A DNA stretch of 64,000 nt. It comes from Aureimonas sp. SK2 (lineage in GTDB: Bacteria; Pseudomonadota; Alphaproteobacteria; Rhizobiales; Rhizobiaceae). The stretch is taken from NCBI RefSeq assembly GCF_029813115.1, contig NZ_JAPZDS010000003.1, positions 124,001-188,000 on the forward strand, in the 5' to 3' direction. A program made the translations under genes and the position numbers. The number at the start of each line of letters is the position of its first letter. The stretch's first letter is position 1. Under the pieces are notes generated by a model. The model made no database searches. It was given only the letters and a program-made list of their open reading frames with translations, and was not told where the DNA came from. Of the stretch, positions 8,648 to 16,902 are shown piece after piece.

Positions 8648-8734
8648 TCTAGTCGTCTCCAATCCGGGAAGCCTGATGTGGGAAGCGGCGGTCCCGAGCC
8701 TGGGACCGACCCTAGCAGATGTCCAGCGCCGCGC

Positions 8735-9664
8735 TCAGAGCTGGCGCTGCAGTTCGGGAACCAGTTCGAAGAGATCGCCGACGAGGCCGTAATCGGCGAC
8801 CTGGAAGATCGGGGCGTCCTCGTCCTTATTGATGGCGACGATGACCTTGGCGTCCTTCATGCCGGCGAGGTGCTGGATCGCGCCCGAGATGCCGACCGCG
8901 ACATAAAGGTCGGGCGCGACGATCTTGCCGGTCTGGCCGACCTGCCAGTCGTTCGGAGCATAGCCCGCATCCACTGCCGCGCGGGAGGCGCCGACGGCCG
9001 CGCCGAGCTTGTCGGCGACGGGGATGATCGTCTCGCGGAATCGCTCTTCGGACCCCAGCGCCCGGCCGCCGGACACCACGATCTTGGCGGCGCCGAGATC
9101 GGGGCGCTCCGACTTGACGATCCGGTTTTCGCGGATGGACGAGAGTTGCGAAGCCGCGGTCGGCGGCAGGGTCTCGATCGGCGCGGAGGCGCCGGTGCGC
9201 GCCGGAGCGAAGCCGGCGGTGCGCACGGTGAGCACGATCTTCGGATCGGTGGCCTGCACGGTCTGGATTGCGTTACCGGCGTAGATCGGGCGCTTGAACG
9301 TGTCGGCCGAGACGACCTCGACGACATCCGAGACCTGCATCACGTCGAGCAGCGCGGCGACGCGCGGGAATACGTTCTTGCCGGTCGTGGTAGCGGGAGC
9401 GACCAGCGCGTCGTAGTCGCCCGCAAGGGACACCACGAGGTCGGCCAGAGGCTCGGCCAGGCCGTGCGCCAGGGTATCGCCTTCGACCAGCAGCACCCGG
9501 CGGATGTCGGCGAGCGCGGCGGCGCTCTCGGCAGCGGCTCGCGCGCCCTGCCCGGCGACCAGGATGTCGATGTCGCCGCCGATCCGCCGGGCGGCGGTCA
9601 GGGCGCGCGCCGTCAGCTCCGAAAGGGAGGCGTTGTCGTGTTCGGCGAGAAGAAGGATGGCCAT
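8735..9664 (-). CDS. etfA: Electron transfer flavoprotein alpha subunit
   Basis: A 309-residue FixB/EtfA protein that starts with the usual M-A-I-L-L-L-A-E-H. The C-terminal FAD domain shows [20 protein letters not shown] and the family signature [12 protein letters not shown] leading to [10 protein letters not shown]. It pairs with the beta subunit encoded 21 bases upstream. In this cluster it most likely takes electrons from the dehydrogenase encoded at 6086-8647. No ETF-quinone oxidoreductase gene is in the window. A housekeeping ETF may exist elsewhere in the genome. Confidence 0.93.
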   Translation of the reverse strand: MAILLLAEHDNASLSELTARALTAARRIGGDIDILVAGQGARAAAESAAALADIRRVLLVEGDTLAHGLAEPLADLVVSLAGDYDALVAPATTTGKNVFPRVAALLDVMQVSDVVEVVSADTFKRPIYAGNAIQTVQATDPKIVLTVRTAGFAPARTGASAPIETLPPTAASQLSSIRENRIVKSERPDLGAAKIVVSGGRALGSEERFRETIIPVADKLGAAVGASRAAVDAGYAPNDWQVGQTGKIVAPDLYVAVGISGAIQHLAGMKDAKVIVAINKDEDAPIFQVADYGLVGDLFELVPELQRQL

Positions 9665-9685
9665 GGCTCTCGTCTCCCTGCGGCT

Positions 9686-10435
9686 TCAGATGACGCGGGC
9701 TTCGTTGCGCAGCTTGTCGATGAGTTCGGCCGGGCTGGCGACCTTGATGCCCGCCTTGCGGGTGCCCGGCTCCTCGGTCGCCAGCACCTTGAGGCGCGGC
9801 GCGACGGAGACGCCGTAGTCGGCGGCCGACTTCTCCTCCAGCGGCTTCTTCTTCGCCTTCATGATGTTGGGCAGCGAGGCGAAGCGAGGTTCGTTGAGGC
9901 GCAGGTCCGCCGTCACCACGGTCGGCAGCGTCACCTCGATCGACTGGAGCCCGCCGTCGACCTCGCGCTCCACGACCGCCTTTCCGTCGCCCAGCTCGAT
10001 CTTCGAGGCGAAGGTCGCCTGCGACCAGCCGAGAAGCGCGGCCAGCATCTGGCCGGTCTGGTTGCAGTCGTCGTCGATCGCCTGCTTGCCGAGGATCACG
10101 AGATCGGCCGCCTCGGCCTCGACCACGCCCTTCAGGACCTTGGCGACGGCCAGCGGCTCGACGGCACCCTCGACATTCACGAGAATGGCGCGGTCGGCGC
10201 CCATCGCGAGGCCGGTGCGCAGCGTTTCCTGCGCCTGCGCCGGACCGACCGAGACGACTACCACTTCGCTCGCCTTGCCCTTTTCCTTCAGACGGATCGC
10301 CTCTTCCACGGCGATCTCGCAGAACGGGTTCATCGACATCTTCACGTTGGCCAGCTCGACCCCCTCGCCGCCGGCCTTGACGCGGATCTTCACGTTGGGA
10401 TCGACCACACGCTTCACGGGCACCAGAACTTTCAT
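9686..10435 (-). CDS. etfB: Electron transfer flavoprotein beta subunit
   Basis: A 249-residue FixA/EtfB protein starting [12 protein letters not shown] at the ATG of 10433-10435, with a GAGGTGGA element upstream. It carries the AMP-binding region with [16 protein letters not shown] and the loop region E-V-T-L-P-T-V-V-T. It is the first gene of the leftward etfB-etfA-dehydrogenase operon. Minus-strand TGTCGC-type motifs at 10532-10545 and 10586-10599 lie upstream and may activate it in response to a betaine-type signal. Confidence 0.93.
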   Translation of the reverse strand: MKVLVPVKRVVDPNVKIRVKAGGEGVELANVKMSMNPFCEIAVEEAIRLKEKGKASEVVVVSVGPAQAQETLRTGLAMGADRAILVNVEGAVEPLAVAKVLKGVVEAEAADLVILGKQAIDDDCNQTGQMLAALLGWSQATFASKIELGDGKAVVEREVDGGLQSIEVTLPTVVTADLRLNEPRFASLPNIMKAKKKPLEEKSAADYGVSVAPRLKVLATEEPGTRKAGIKVASPAELIDKLRNEARVI

Positions 10436-10531
10436 GGCGGGTCCACCTCGATGCATGGCGACAGGGCGAGCGGGGCGACGTCGGGCGGTGCCGACGCTCG
10501 GCGGGTCGAGGGCTGATCTCGATCACGGAGG

Positions 10532-10599
10532 GTAGCATTGCGACAGCGAATGGGCCTGGAACAGAATGTTTGCGTCAAACACGGATTAGCACTACGACA
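10532..10599 (-). promoter_or_regulatory. Two TGTCGY-ARTGCTA motifs upstream of etfB, candidate GlxA/GbdR-type activator sites
   Basis: On the minus strand TGTCGTAGTGCTAA (10586-10599) and TGTCGCAATGCTAC (10532-10545) match at 11 of the first 13 bases. They also resemble TGTCGCAACGCTTC in front of gbcA. GlxA-type AraC regulators such as pseudomonad ArgR bind TGTCGC-containing half-sites, and two such regulators are encoded in this cluster. The spacing of 54 bases differs from the 21-base repeat at gbcA, so the assignment is tentative. Confidence 0.4.
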
Positions 10600-10632
10600 G
10601 GAGATCCGGAGCGGGCGCCGCAGGGGAGTGCG

Positions 10633-11700
10633 ATGGACCTGAGGAATGGCGAGGGGCGCGCGAGCGCGATGCCGTCGGCGGCCTTCAAGGTCCGCCGGAA
10701 CGGAACGCGGCTGTCCGTCGGCTTCATCCTCGCCAAACGCTTCACGCTCTGCGCCTTCGCCAATTTCGTCGACGTCCTGCGTCTCGCCGCCGACGAGGGC
10801 GACCGCAGCCGGCCGATCATGTGCTCCTGGAGCGTCCTTTCCGACACGATGAGCGCGGTTCCCGCGAGCTGCGGCGTCTCGGTCCACCCGAACGAGCGCC
10901 TGGGGGACCCGACGAAGTTCGACTACATCGTCGTGGTCGGCGGCGTGATGGAGGATCTCGTCGGGCTGGAGGCGAGCTATGTCGCCTATCTCAACAAGGC
11001 CGCCGCCGCGGGCGTCAAGCTGATCGGCGTCTGCACGGGCGGCTTCTTGCTGCACAAGGCCGGGCTGATGAACGGCTACCGCTGCTGCGTGAGCTGGTTC
11101 CACCATGCCGACTTCTTGGAGCAGTTCGACGGGCTCAACCCGGTCTCGGACCAGATCTTCATCGACGACGGCGACCGGCTGACCTGTTCGGGCGGTGCCA
11201 TCTCGGCGCATCTTGCGGCCTATCTGGTCGAGCGCCATGTCGGGCGCGCGCAGGCGAGCAAGAGCCTCCACATCATGATCATCGACAACGCCATGCGGCC
11301 GGAAAAGCCGCAGCCAGGCGTCTCGATGGACATTTCCACCCGCGACCCGATGGTGATGCGGGCTCTTCTGCTGATGCAGCAGAATATCGACACGCCCCTG
11401 TCGGTGGCGGAGCTGGCCCGCCGGATGGGTCACAGCAAGCGTCAGTTGGAGCGGCATTTCCGGTCTGCGCTGGGCGCCTCCCCCCAGGCGGCCTTCCTTC
11501 AGATCCGCCTCACCTTCGCGCGGCACCTGATCGAGAGCACCGACAAGCTGATCGCGACCGTCGCCGTGGAGTGCGGCTTCTGCGACTCCTCCCATCTCAG
11601 CCGCATGTTCCGCCAGAAGTTCGGCAGCACGCCGCAGGAGATTCGTCGGCAGGCCCAACTGGAGGCGGGCGACCAGGCCTTCGAGACGCAGGCGGCCTGA
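10633..11700 (+). CDS. GlxA-family (DJ-1/PfpI plus AraC HTH) transcriptional regulator
   Basis: A 355-residue regulator; ATG 10633 is preferred because GGGGAG lies 4 bases upstream. An N-terminal DJ-1-like domain (about residues 25-190) shows Y-I-V-V-V-G-G and I-G-V-C-T-G-G-F (Cys134 at the nucleophile elbow). The C-terminal AraC domain has L-S-V-A-E-L-A-R-R-M-G and the closing G-F-C-D-S-S-H-L-S-R-M-F-R. It is divergent from the etfB operon and lies upstream of the betaine importer. GbdR and CdhR, which sense dimethylglycine and carnitine, belong to this class, so it probably controls this island. The effector is unknown. Confidence 0.88.
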   Translation: MDLRNGEGRASAMPSAAFKVRRNGTRLSVGFILAKRFTLCAFANFVDVLRLAADEGDRSRPIMCSWSVLSDTMSAVPASCGVSVHPNERLGDPTKFDYIVVVGGVMEDLVGLEASYVAYLNKAAAAGVKLIGVCTGGFLLHKAGLMNGYRCCVSWFHHADFLEQFDGLNPVSDQIFIDDGDRLTCSGGAISAHLAAYLVERHVGRAQASKSLHIMIIDNAMRPEKPQPGVSMDISTRDPMVMRALLLMQQNIDTPLSVAELARRMGHSKRQLERHFRSALGASPQAAFLQIRLTFARHLIESTDKLIATVAVECGFCDSSHLSRMFRQKFGSTPQEIRRQAQLEAGDQAFETQAA

Positions 11701-12141
11701 CGCTCGGAGCCCAGCAGTTCCGCAACGCAGCAAGCTGGGAAGATCGCGCGTGCGCCGCACCTTCGCGCAAGTGTCGCACCCGTGCCTATTCTTTCGGCAG
11801 GCATCTTGCCATGCCCATCACCGATGCTTCGATGTCGCGAAACGTCATGCCATGCGTCGCACTGGTCCTATTTCAATGGCCCCCCGCCGATAATCTTTCC
11901 AAACTGGCAGGCTCGGCGCTTGGGGGCGGAACAGCCGCATTCACCCCCTATCCGCCCGCCCCGCTGTTCGCGTCCCCGCCGGGTACGCCCCGATCGCATG
12001 CCGGGCTCGATCCGTTGGGCTCTTGATACCGACCGAGGAGCATGGGACGAAATCAGCGCTCGCCCGAGCTCTTACAAGGGGAAATCCGGCAAACGGCGCC
12101 GCCGGATGGTCCTCGTTCTCGCGCCGTGGGAGACAAGCCTC
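11701..12141 (+). promoter_or_regulatory. 441-base leader region before the betaine importer, with TGTCGC hexamers
   Basis: No convincing gene is seen here. TGTCGC occurs on the plus strand at 11772-11777 and 11833-11838, and CGTCGC at 11855-11860. The last two are 22 bases apart, close to the 21-base repeat found at gbcA. The region probably holds the promoter of the importer operon. The 3' end has GGGAGA 9 bases before the importer's first ATG. Confidence 0.35.
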
Positions 12142-13155
12142 ATGAATCGCATCGTGAAGACGACGTGCATCGCACTCGGACTTACGTCCCTCGGCTCCGT
12201 CGCAGCCTATGCTCAGGCTCAGGGCGACTGCAGCGAAGTCACCGTCGCCGCCATGAACTGGCAGAGCGCCGAGGTCCTCGCCAGCCTCGACAAGTTCATT
12301 CTGGAGAACGGCTACGGCTGCAAGGTCTCCATCATCTCCGGCGACACCGTCCCGACATTGACCTCCATGGCCGAACGCGGCCAGCCCGATATCGCTCCCG
12401 AGGGTTGGGTTGATCTGGTGCCGGAGGTCATCAACCGCGGTCTCTCGGAGAAGACCCTCGTGGCCGTCGGTCCGGCGCTGTCGGACGGTGCTCAGCAGGG
12501 CTGGTGGATCCCGCAATACGTCGCCGACGCCCACCCTGACATCAAGACCATCGCCGACGCCCTGAAGCATCCTGAGCTGTTTCCCAACCCGGAGGACAAG
12601 AGCAAGGGCGCCGTCTTCAACGGCCCGCAGGGCTGGGGCGGCACGGTCGTGACCGCGCAGTTCTTCAAGGCCTACGACGCCGCCAGCAAGGGCTTCGACC
12701 TCGTGGACACCGGCTCCTCCGCCGGCCTCGACGGCTCCATCGCCCGCGCCTACGAGAACAAGCAGGGCTGGCTCGGCTACTACTGGGCTCCGACCGCCAT
12801 TCTCGGCCGGTATCCCATGGTGAAGCTCAACATCGACGCGCCGCACGACGCCGCCGAGTGGAAGCGCTGCAACTCCAACGCCGACTGCCCGGACCCGAAG
12901 ATCAACGACTGGGTCGCCGACAAGGTGGCGACGGTCACGACCGCCAAGTTCGCCGAGCGCGCAGGCGAGCCGGTCATGACCTATCTCGGCAAGCGGTCCT
13001 GGTCCAACGCCACCGTCAACGAGCTTCTGTCCTGGATGACCGACAACCAGGCGAATGGCGACGACGGCGCCAAGCACTTCCTCGAGACCAAGAAGGACGT
13101 CTGGGGCGCCTGGGTGACCCCGGAGGCCGCCGCCAAGATCGAAGCCGCCCTCTAA
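12142..13155 (+). CDS. proX: Glycine betaine/choline-type ABC transporter substrate-binding protein (ProX/OpuAC family)
   Basis: A 337-residue OpuAC-family binding protein. ATG 12142 is chosen because GGGAGA precedes it and a signal peptide follows (M-N-R-I-V-K, hydrophobic core, A-Y-A-Q-A near residue 24). Aromatic residues that could form the quaternary-ammonium box are visible: M-N-W near 40, G-W-W-I-P, G-W-G-G and G-Y-Y-W-A-P. It is the first gene of a three-gene importer operon. Its location between dimethylglycine dehydrogenase and GbcAB genes suggests betaine, but choline, carnitine or proline betaine are possible. Confidence 0.87.
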   Translation: MNRIVKTTCIALGLTSLGSVAAYAQAQGDCSEVTVAAMNWQSAEVLASLDKFILENGYGCKVSIISGDTVPTLTSMAERGQPDIAPEGWVDLVPEVINRGLSEKTLVAVGPALSDGAQQGWWIPQYVADAHPDIKTIADALKHPELFPNPEDKSKGAVFNGPQGWGGTVVTAQFFKAYDAASKGFDLVDTGSSAGLDGSIARAYENKQGWLGYYWAPTAILGRYPMVKLNIDAPHDAAEWKRCNSNADCPDPKINDWVADKVATVTTAKFAERAGEPVMTYLGKRSWSNATVNELLSWMTDNQANGDDGAKHFLETKKDVWGAWVTPEAAAKIEAAL

Positions 13156-13253
13156 GCGCAGTCGAAGACTTCGGTTCCCTCCTGCGCGCCCCTTCCGGGA
13201 CGGCGCGCAGGGGCGACCGAGCGCTAGCGAGCCACTCGGACAGGGGAAGCGCA

Positions 13254-14141
13254 ATGGACTGGCTGTGGACGTTTCCACACATGGACGACAACCGCCTGCG
13301 AATGCTTCGCGGGACGATCGACGACGCGTTCCGCAGCTTCACGAGAGCCTGGGGTGATCCGATCCAGGCCTTGTTCGAGCCGCTGCGGCTGCTCCTCGTT
13401 TGGGCGGAATGGGTGATGCTCAGCGCCCCCTGGCCGCTGGTCATCCTGGCGGTCGCGGCGCTCGCCTGGGTCGCCAGCCGCCGCTGGCCCATCGTGATAG
13501 GCTCGGTCGTGGTGCTCCTGCTGATCGGCTATTTCGACATGTGGGAAGACACGATGCGGACGATCTCCATGATCCTCGTCTGCACCCTGATCTCGCTGGT
13601 GGTCGGAATTCCCATCGGCATCGCGATGGCGCGCTCCAACCGCGTCCGCAACGTCATCAGCCCCATCCTCGACGTGATGCAGACGCTGCCGAGCTTCGTC
13701 TACCTCATCCCTGTGGTCATGCTCATGGGCATCGGCCGCGTGCCCGGCCTGATCGCCGTGGTGATCTACGCCATTCCGCCGATCATCCGCCTCACCGACC
13801 TCGGCATCCGCCTCGTCAACAAGGAGGTGCTCGAAGCCTCGGACGCCTTCGGCTCGTCGTCCTGGCAGAAGCTCGTCAACGTGCAGCTGCCGCTGGCCAT
13901 GCCGACCATCATGACCGGCATCAACCAGACCATCATGATGGCGCTCGCCATGGTCGTCATCGCCTCCATGATCGGCGTCCAGGGCCTCGGCCAGCCGGTT
14001 CTGCGCGCCATCAACAACCAGTACTTCACGATGGGCATCTTCAACGGCTTGGCCATCGTCGGCATCGCGATCATCTTCGACCGGATCAGCCAGGCCTTCG
14101 GCCAGCGCCTGCAACGGCACAAGGAGCACGGGCATGCTTGA
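13254..14141 (+). CDS. proW: Betaine/choline-type ABC transporter permease (ProW/OpuAB family)
   Basis: A 295-residue membrane protein. ATG 13254 has AGGGGAAG just upstream. About seven membrane segments lie between residues 45 and 280. The cytoplasmic coupling loop is visible as V-L-E-A-S-D-A-F-G-S-S-S-W-Q-K-L. G-V-Q-G-L-G-Q-P-V-L, typical of ProW, comes near the end. It follows the binding-protein gene by 98 bases and overlaps the ATPase gene by 8 bases, so translation of the pair is likely coupled. Confidence 0.88.
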   Translation: MDWLWTFPHMDDNRLRMLRGTIDDAFRSFTRAWGDPIQALFEPLRLLLVWAEWVMLSAPWPLVILAVAALAWVASRRWPIVIGSVVVLLLIGYFDMWEDTMRTISMILVCTLISLVVGIPIGIAMARSNRVRNVISPILDVMQTLPSFVYLIPVVMLMGIGRVPGLIAVVIYAIPPIIRLTDLGIRLVNKEVLEASDAFGSSSWQKLVNVQLPLAMPTIMTGINQTIMMALAMVVIASMIGVQGLGQPVLRAINNQYFTMGIFNGLAIVGIAIIFDRISQAFGQRLQRHKEHGHA

Positions 14142-15216
14142 CACCACGTCCCAGTTCCGACGCCCGGCGCCGGCCGCGAGCGCGAAGGTCGCCGAGCCCG
14201 GCATCGAGATCCGCGGCCTGTCCAAGATCTTCGGCAAGAACCCGGAAAAGATCGTCCCCCTCCTGAAGGGCGGCGTCAGCAAGAAGGAGATCATGGACGT
14301 CCACCGGCACGTCCTCGGTCTCAACGACATCAACATGTCGATGCCCGCCGGCGGCATCCAGGTCATCATGGGACTGTCCGGATCCGGCAAGTCGACGCTG
14401 ATCCGCCACATCAACCGGCTGATCGATCCGAGCATCGGCGAGGTTCTCGTCGGCGGCGTCGACGTCTGCAAGATGTCGCCGAAGGAACTGCGCGAATTCC
14501 GCCGCCACCAGACGGCGATGGTGTTCCAGCAGTTCGGCCTCCTGCCGCACCGAACCGTCCTCGACAACGCGGTCTACGGCCTGGAACTGCAGGGCGTGCC
14601 GCGCGCCAAGCAGGTCGAGGCGGCCATGCACTGGCTGGCGCGCGTCGGCCTGTCGGGCTTTGAGCAGCACTATCCGCACCAGCTCTCCGGCGGTATGCAG
14701 CAGCGCGTCGGCCTCGCCCGCGCGCTCGTCAACGACGCGCCGATCCTTCTGATGGACGAGGCCTTCTCGGCGCTCGACCCGCTGATCCGCGTCGACATGC
14801 AGTCGATCCTTCTGGACCTTCAGAAGGAGATCAAGAAGACCATCGTCTTCATCACCCACGACCTGGACGAGGCGCTGCGCCTCGGCGACCGGATCGCCAT
14901 CCTGCGGGATGGCGAGATCGTGCAGCAGGGCACCGGTCAGGAGATCGTCCTGTCGCCCGCCGACGACTACATCGTCGAGTTCGTGCGCCATGTGAACCGC
15001 GGCAAGGTGCTCCAGCTTTCCTCGGTCATGTGGCCGAGTTCTGTGGTGCCGAGCGATGCCGACGGCATCGAGCTGCCCGCCAACACGCTCCTCGAGACCG
15101 CCGTTTCCACCCTCCTCGAGTCCGGAAAGAACCTGATCGTGGTCACCGACGACCGCGGCGCGCGTCTCGGCACGCTGACCCTTGCCGAGGCCGTCGCCGC
15201 GATGGTCTCGCCCTGA
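14134..15216 (+). CDS. proV: Betaine/choline-type ABC transporter ATP-binding protein (ProV/OpuAA family)
   Basis: A 360-residue ATPase with the long N-terminus and insertion typical of ProV. Walker A is G-L-S-G-S-G-K-S-T (about residues 83-91), the signature is L-S-G-G-M-Q-Q-R-V, and Walker B is [11 protein letters not shown]. After about residue 285 there is a shortened tail in place of a full tandem CBS pair, ending in a strand [10 protein letters not shown] like half of one CBS unit. It would power the importer with the two preceding genes. A terminator follows at 15247-15285. Confidence 0.9.
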   Translation: MLDTTSQFRRPAPAASAKVAEPGIEIRGLSKIFGKNPEKIVPLLKGGVSKKEIMDVHRHVLGLNDINMSMPAGGIQVIMGLSGSGKSTLIRHINRLIDPSIGEVLVGGVDVCKMSPKELREFRRHQTAMVFQQFGLLPHRTVLDNAVYGLELQGVPRAKQVEAAMHWLARVGLSGFEQHYPHQLSGGMQQRVGLARALVNDAPILLMDEAFSALDPLIRVDMQSILLDLQKEIKKTIVFITHDLDEALRLGDRIAILRDGEIVQQGTGQEIVLSPADDYIVEFVRHVNRGKVLQLSSVMWPSSVVPSDADGIELPANTLLETAVSTLLESGKNLIVVTDDRGARLGTLTLAEAVAAMVSP

Positions 15217-15246
15217 GGGCGCAAAGCCGACTTCTCCCCATTGTTC

Positions 15247-15285
15247 CGCCGGGCGGCACAGGGTGCGCGCCCGGCGCCTTTTTTT
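15247..15285 (+). terminator. Intrinsic terminator after the betaine importer operon
   Basis: A perfect 9-base-pair stem (CGCCGGGCG at 15247-15255 with CGCCCGGCG at 15268-15276) encloses a 12-base loop. It is followed by CC and seven T. It ends only 8 bases before the next start codon, which is unusual. Confidence 0.85.
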
Positions 15286-15293
15286 GGTGACCC

Positions 15294-15800
15294 ATGGCAG
15301 ACGCCCGCGCAGACCTCGACGCTTTGTTCGCCCGGCTCGGCATTCAGCCGTTTTCGATTGACCACCCGCCCGTGCACACCGTGGAGGAGGCCCTGCCCTT
15401 CTGGGAGAAGCTGGAGGGCGTCCACACCAAGAACCTTCTTCTGAAAGGCGCCAAGGGCGGGTTGTGGCTGGTCTGCGTTCCAACCGATCGCCGGATCGAC
15501 CTGAAGGCCCTGGCAGCCCATGTCGGCGCGAAGAAATTCTCCTTCGCCAGCGGCGAGACACTTCTGGACGCGCTCGGCGTTCAGCAGGGTTCGGTGAGCC
15601 CGCTGGCGCTGGTCGCCGACAAGGCGCAAGCCGTGCAGCTCGTCCTGGCGAAGGACATGCTGGCGCAACCGCGCATCACGGTTCATCCGCTCGTCAACAC
15701 GTCCACCCTGTCGCTGACGAGCAAGGAACTCCTGAAGGTGGTCGAGGCCACGGGCCACCGTCCCGAGATCGTGGACTTCGACGCGCTCGGGGCCGAATAG
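15294..15800 (+). CDS. YbaK/EbsC (ProXp/PrdX)-type prolyl-tRNA editing deacylase domain protein
   Basis: A 168-residue free-standing editing domain of the kind that hydrolyses mischarged Ala- or Cys-tRNA(Pro). Family features are V-H-T-V-E-E-A near residue 30, K-N-L-L-L-K around residue 48, G-S-V-S-P-L-A-L near 100, and a closing H-P-L-V-N-T-S-T-L-S. It is cytoplasmic. The start lies immediately behind the importer terminator with only a weak GGTGA ribosome site, so expression must come from read-through or a promoter inside the terminator region. It is convergent with the next regulator, with a 3-base gap. A link to betaine metabolism is not obvious. Confidence 0.85.
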   Translation: MADARADLDALFARLGIQPFSIDHPPVHTVEEALPFWEKLEGVHTKNLLLKGAKGGLWLVCVPTDRRIDLKALAAHVGAKKFSFASGETLLDALGVQQGSVSPLALVADKAQAVQLVLAKDMLAQPRITVHPLVNTSTLSLTSKELLKVVEATGHRPEIVDFDALGAE

Positions 15801-15803
15801 GCT

Positions 15804-16766
15804 TCAGGCCGCCGGTGCCTTCCGCTCGGCCCGCGGACTGTGGCCGTAGCGGTCGAGATAGCTCTGCGAGAAATAGGACGCGGAGTTGAAGCCGCTGGCC
15901 ATGGCGACGTCGAGGACCGACAGCCGCGTCTGCTTCAGGAGCTGGCGCGCGTGCTCCAGCCGAATGTTGACGTAGTGACGGCTCGGCGAAACGCCGAGAT
16001 GCTCGGTGAAGAGCCGTTCCAGTTGACGCGGCGAGAGAGCGACCGCGCGCGCGAATTCGTCGATCCCCGCCGGCCGGTCGATGGACGCCTCCATCATCTC
16101 CACGACGCGCAGAAGCTTTGGATGCGCGATTCCCGACCGCTCGCCGACATCCGGTCGCTGGCGCTCGCCCGCTTCGCGAATGCGCTGGTGGATGAGCTGT
16201 GCGGTAACGGCCCGCGAGATCGCCTCCCCGTGCTCGCGCCGGATCAGGGACAGCATCATGTCGGCCGCGGCGACGCCGCCCGCGCAGGTGAAGCGGTCGC
16301 GGTCGATCTCGAACAGGTCGTCGCCGACCTGAAGGTCGGGGAAGTCGGCGCGCAGTCCCGGCCGGTTTTCCCAGTGGATCGTGCAGCGGTAGCCGTCGAG
16401 CAGCCCGCCCTTGGCCAGCACGTAGGCGCCGGTGCAGACGGCTCCGGCCGATGCTCCGCAGGAAATCTGCCGGCGCAACACCGAGATCAGGTCGTGATGG
16501 TCGATCCGCTGCACGTCGACGCCCGCGCACACCACGACCGCATCGACGGATGCAGCGTCGCGGAAGGCGCCGTCCACCCGCACACGTACGCCGTTGGACG
16601 CCTCCGCCTCGTGGCCGCCGGACGAATACAGCCGCCAGGCATAGAGATGGCGGCCCGCCGCCCGGTTGGCAAGGCGCAGGGGCTCCAGCGCCGCCGTGAA
16701 GGCGATCATCGAGAAGTGCTCGGTGAGCAGGAAGCCGAAGACGTAGGGATCGAAGTTGCTGTGCAC
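15804..16766 (-). CDS. GlxA-family AraC-type regulator, GbdR-like, divergent from gbcA
   Basis: A 320-residue regulator read from the GTG at 16764-16766, which gives M-H-S-N-F-D-P-Y-V-F-G-F-L-L; a TTG at 16787 would add seven residues. The DJ-1-like domain has V-C-T-G-A-Y-V-L-A-K-G-G-L-L at the elbow and T-C-A-G-G-V-A-A-A-D. The AraC domain closes with A-S-G-F-N-S-A-S-Y-F-S-Q-S-Y. It is divergent from gbcA, the arrangement expected for an activator like GbdR, which responds to betaine and dimethylglycine in pseudomonads. It shares the 136-base intergenic region with the TGTCGC direct repeat. Confidence 0.87.
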   Translation of the reverse strand: MHSNFDPYVFGFLLTEHFSMIAFTAALEPLRLANRAAGRHLYAWRLYSSGGHEAEASNGVRVRVDGAFRDAASVDAVVVCAGVDVQRIDHHDLISVLRRQISCGASAGAVCTGAYVLAKGGLLDGYRCTIHWENRPGLRADFPDLQVGDDLFEIDRDRFTCAGGVAAADMMLSLIRREHGEAISRAVTAQLIHQRIREAGERQRPDVGERSGIAHPKLLRVVEMMEASIDRPAGIDEFARAVALSPRQLERLFTEHLGVSPSRHYVNIRLEHARQLLKQTRLSVLDVAMASGFNSASYFSQSYLDRYGHSPRAERKAPAA

Positions 16767-16787
16767 AGCGGCGCCTGTCCGAAACAA

Positions 16788-16824
16788 TGTCGGAAAATCT
16801 AAAATAGCTGTCGCAACGCTTCAA
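16788..16824 (+). promoter_or_regulatory. TGTCGS direct repeat (21-base spacing) upstream of gbcA
   Basis: TGTCGG starts at 16788 and TGTCGC at 16809, exactly 21 bases apart. Each is followed after eight bases by AA, the form TGTCGC-N8-AA-N5 reported for the GlxA-type ArgR of pseudomonads. A weak promoter (TTCAAG at 16820-16825, AAGAAT at 16843-16848, 17-base spacer) lies just downstream, which suits an activator. A GlxA-type regulator is encoded on the other side. Confidence 0.55.
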
Positions 16825-16902
16825 GACAGGCGATCGCTAAACAAGAATCCTTCCAGTCTACAGGGGTTCTCAAGAGCCCCGTTTGCGGAGGCGCGATCGG
16901 TC

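Noticed and set aside
6203-10516. A plus-strand open frame of 1437 codons across the dehydrogenase and ETF genes
   Set aside because: It is antisense to three well-supported genes, rich in Arg, Asp, Val and His as expected for a GC-rich shadow frame, and has no recognisable domain.
10432-11760. A minus-strand open frame of 442 codons opposite the first GlxA regulator
   Set aside because: It is antisense to a gene with clear DJ-1 and AraC motifs and has shadow-type composition.
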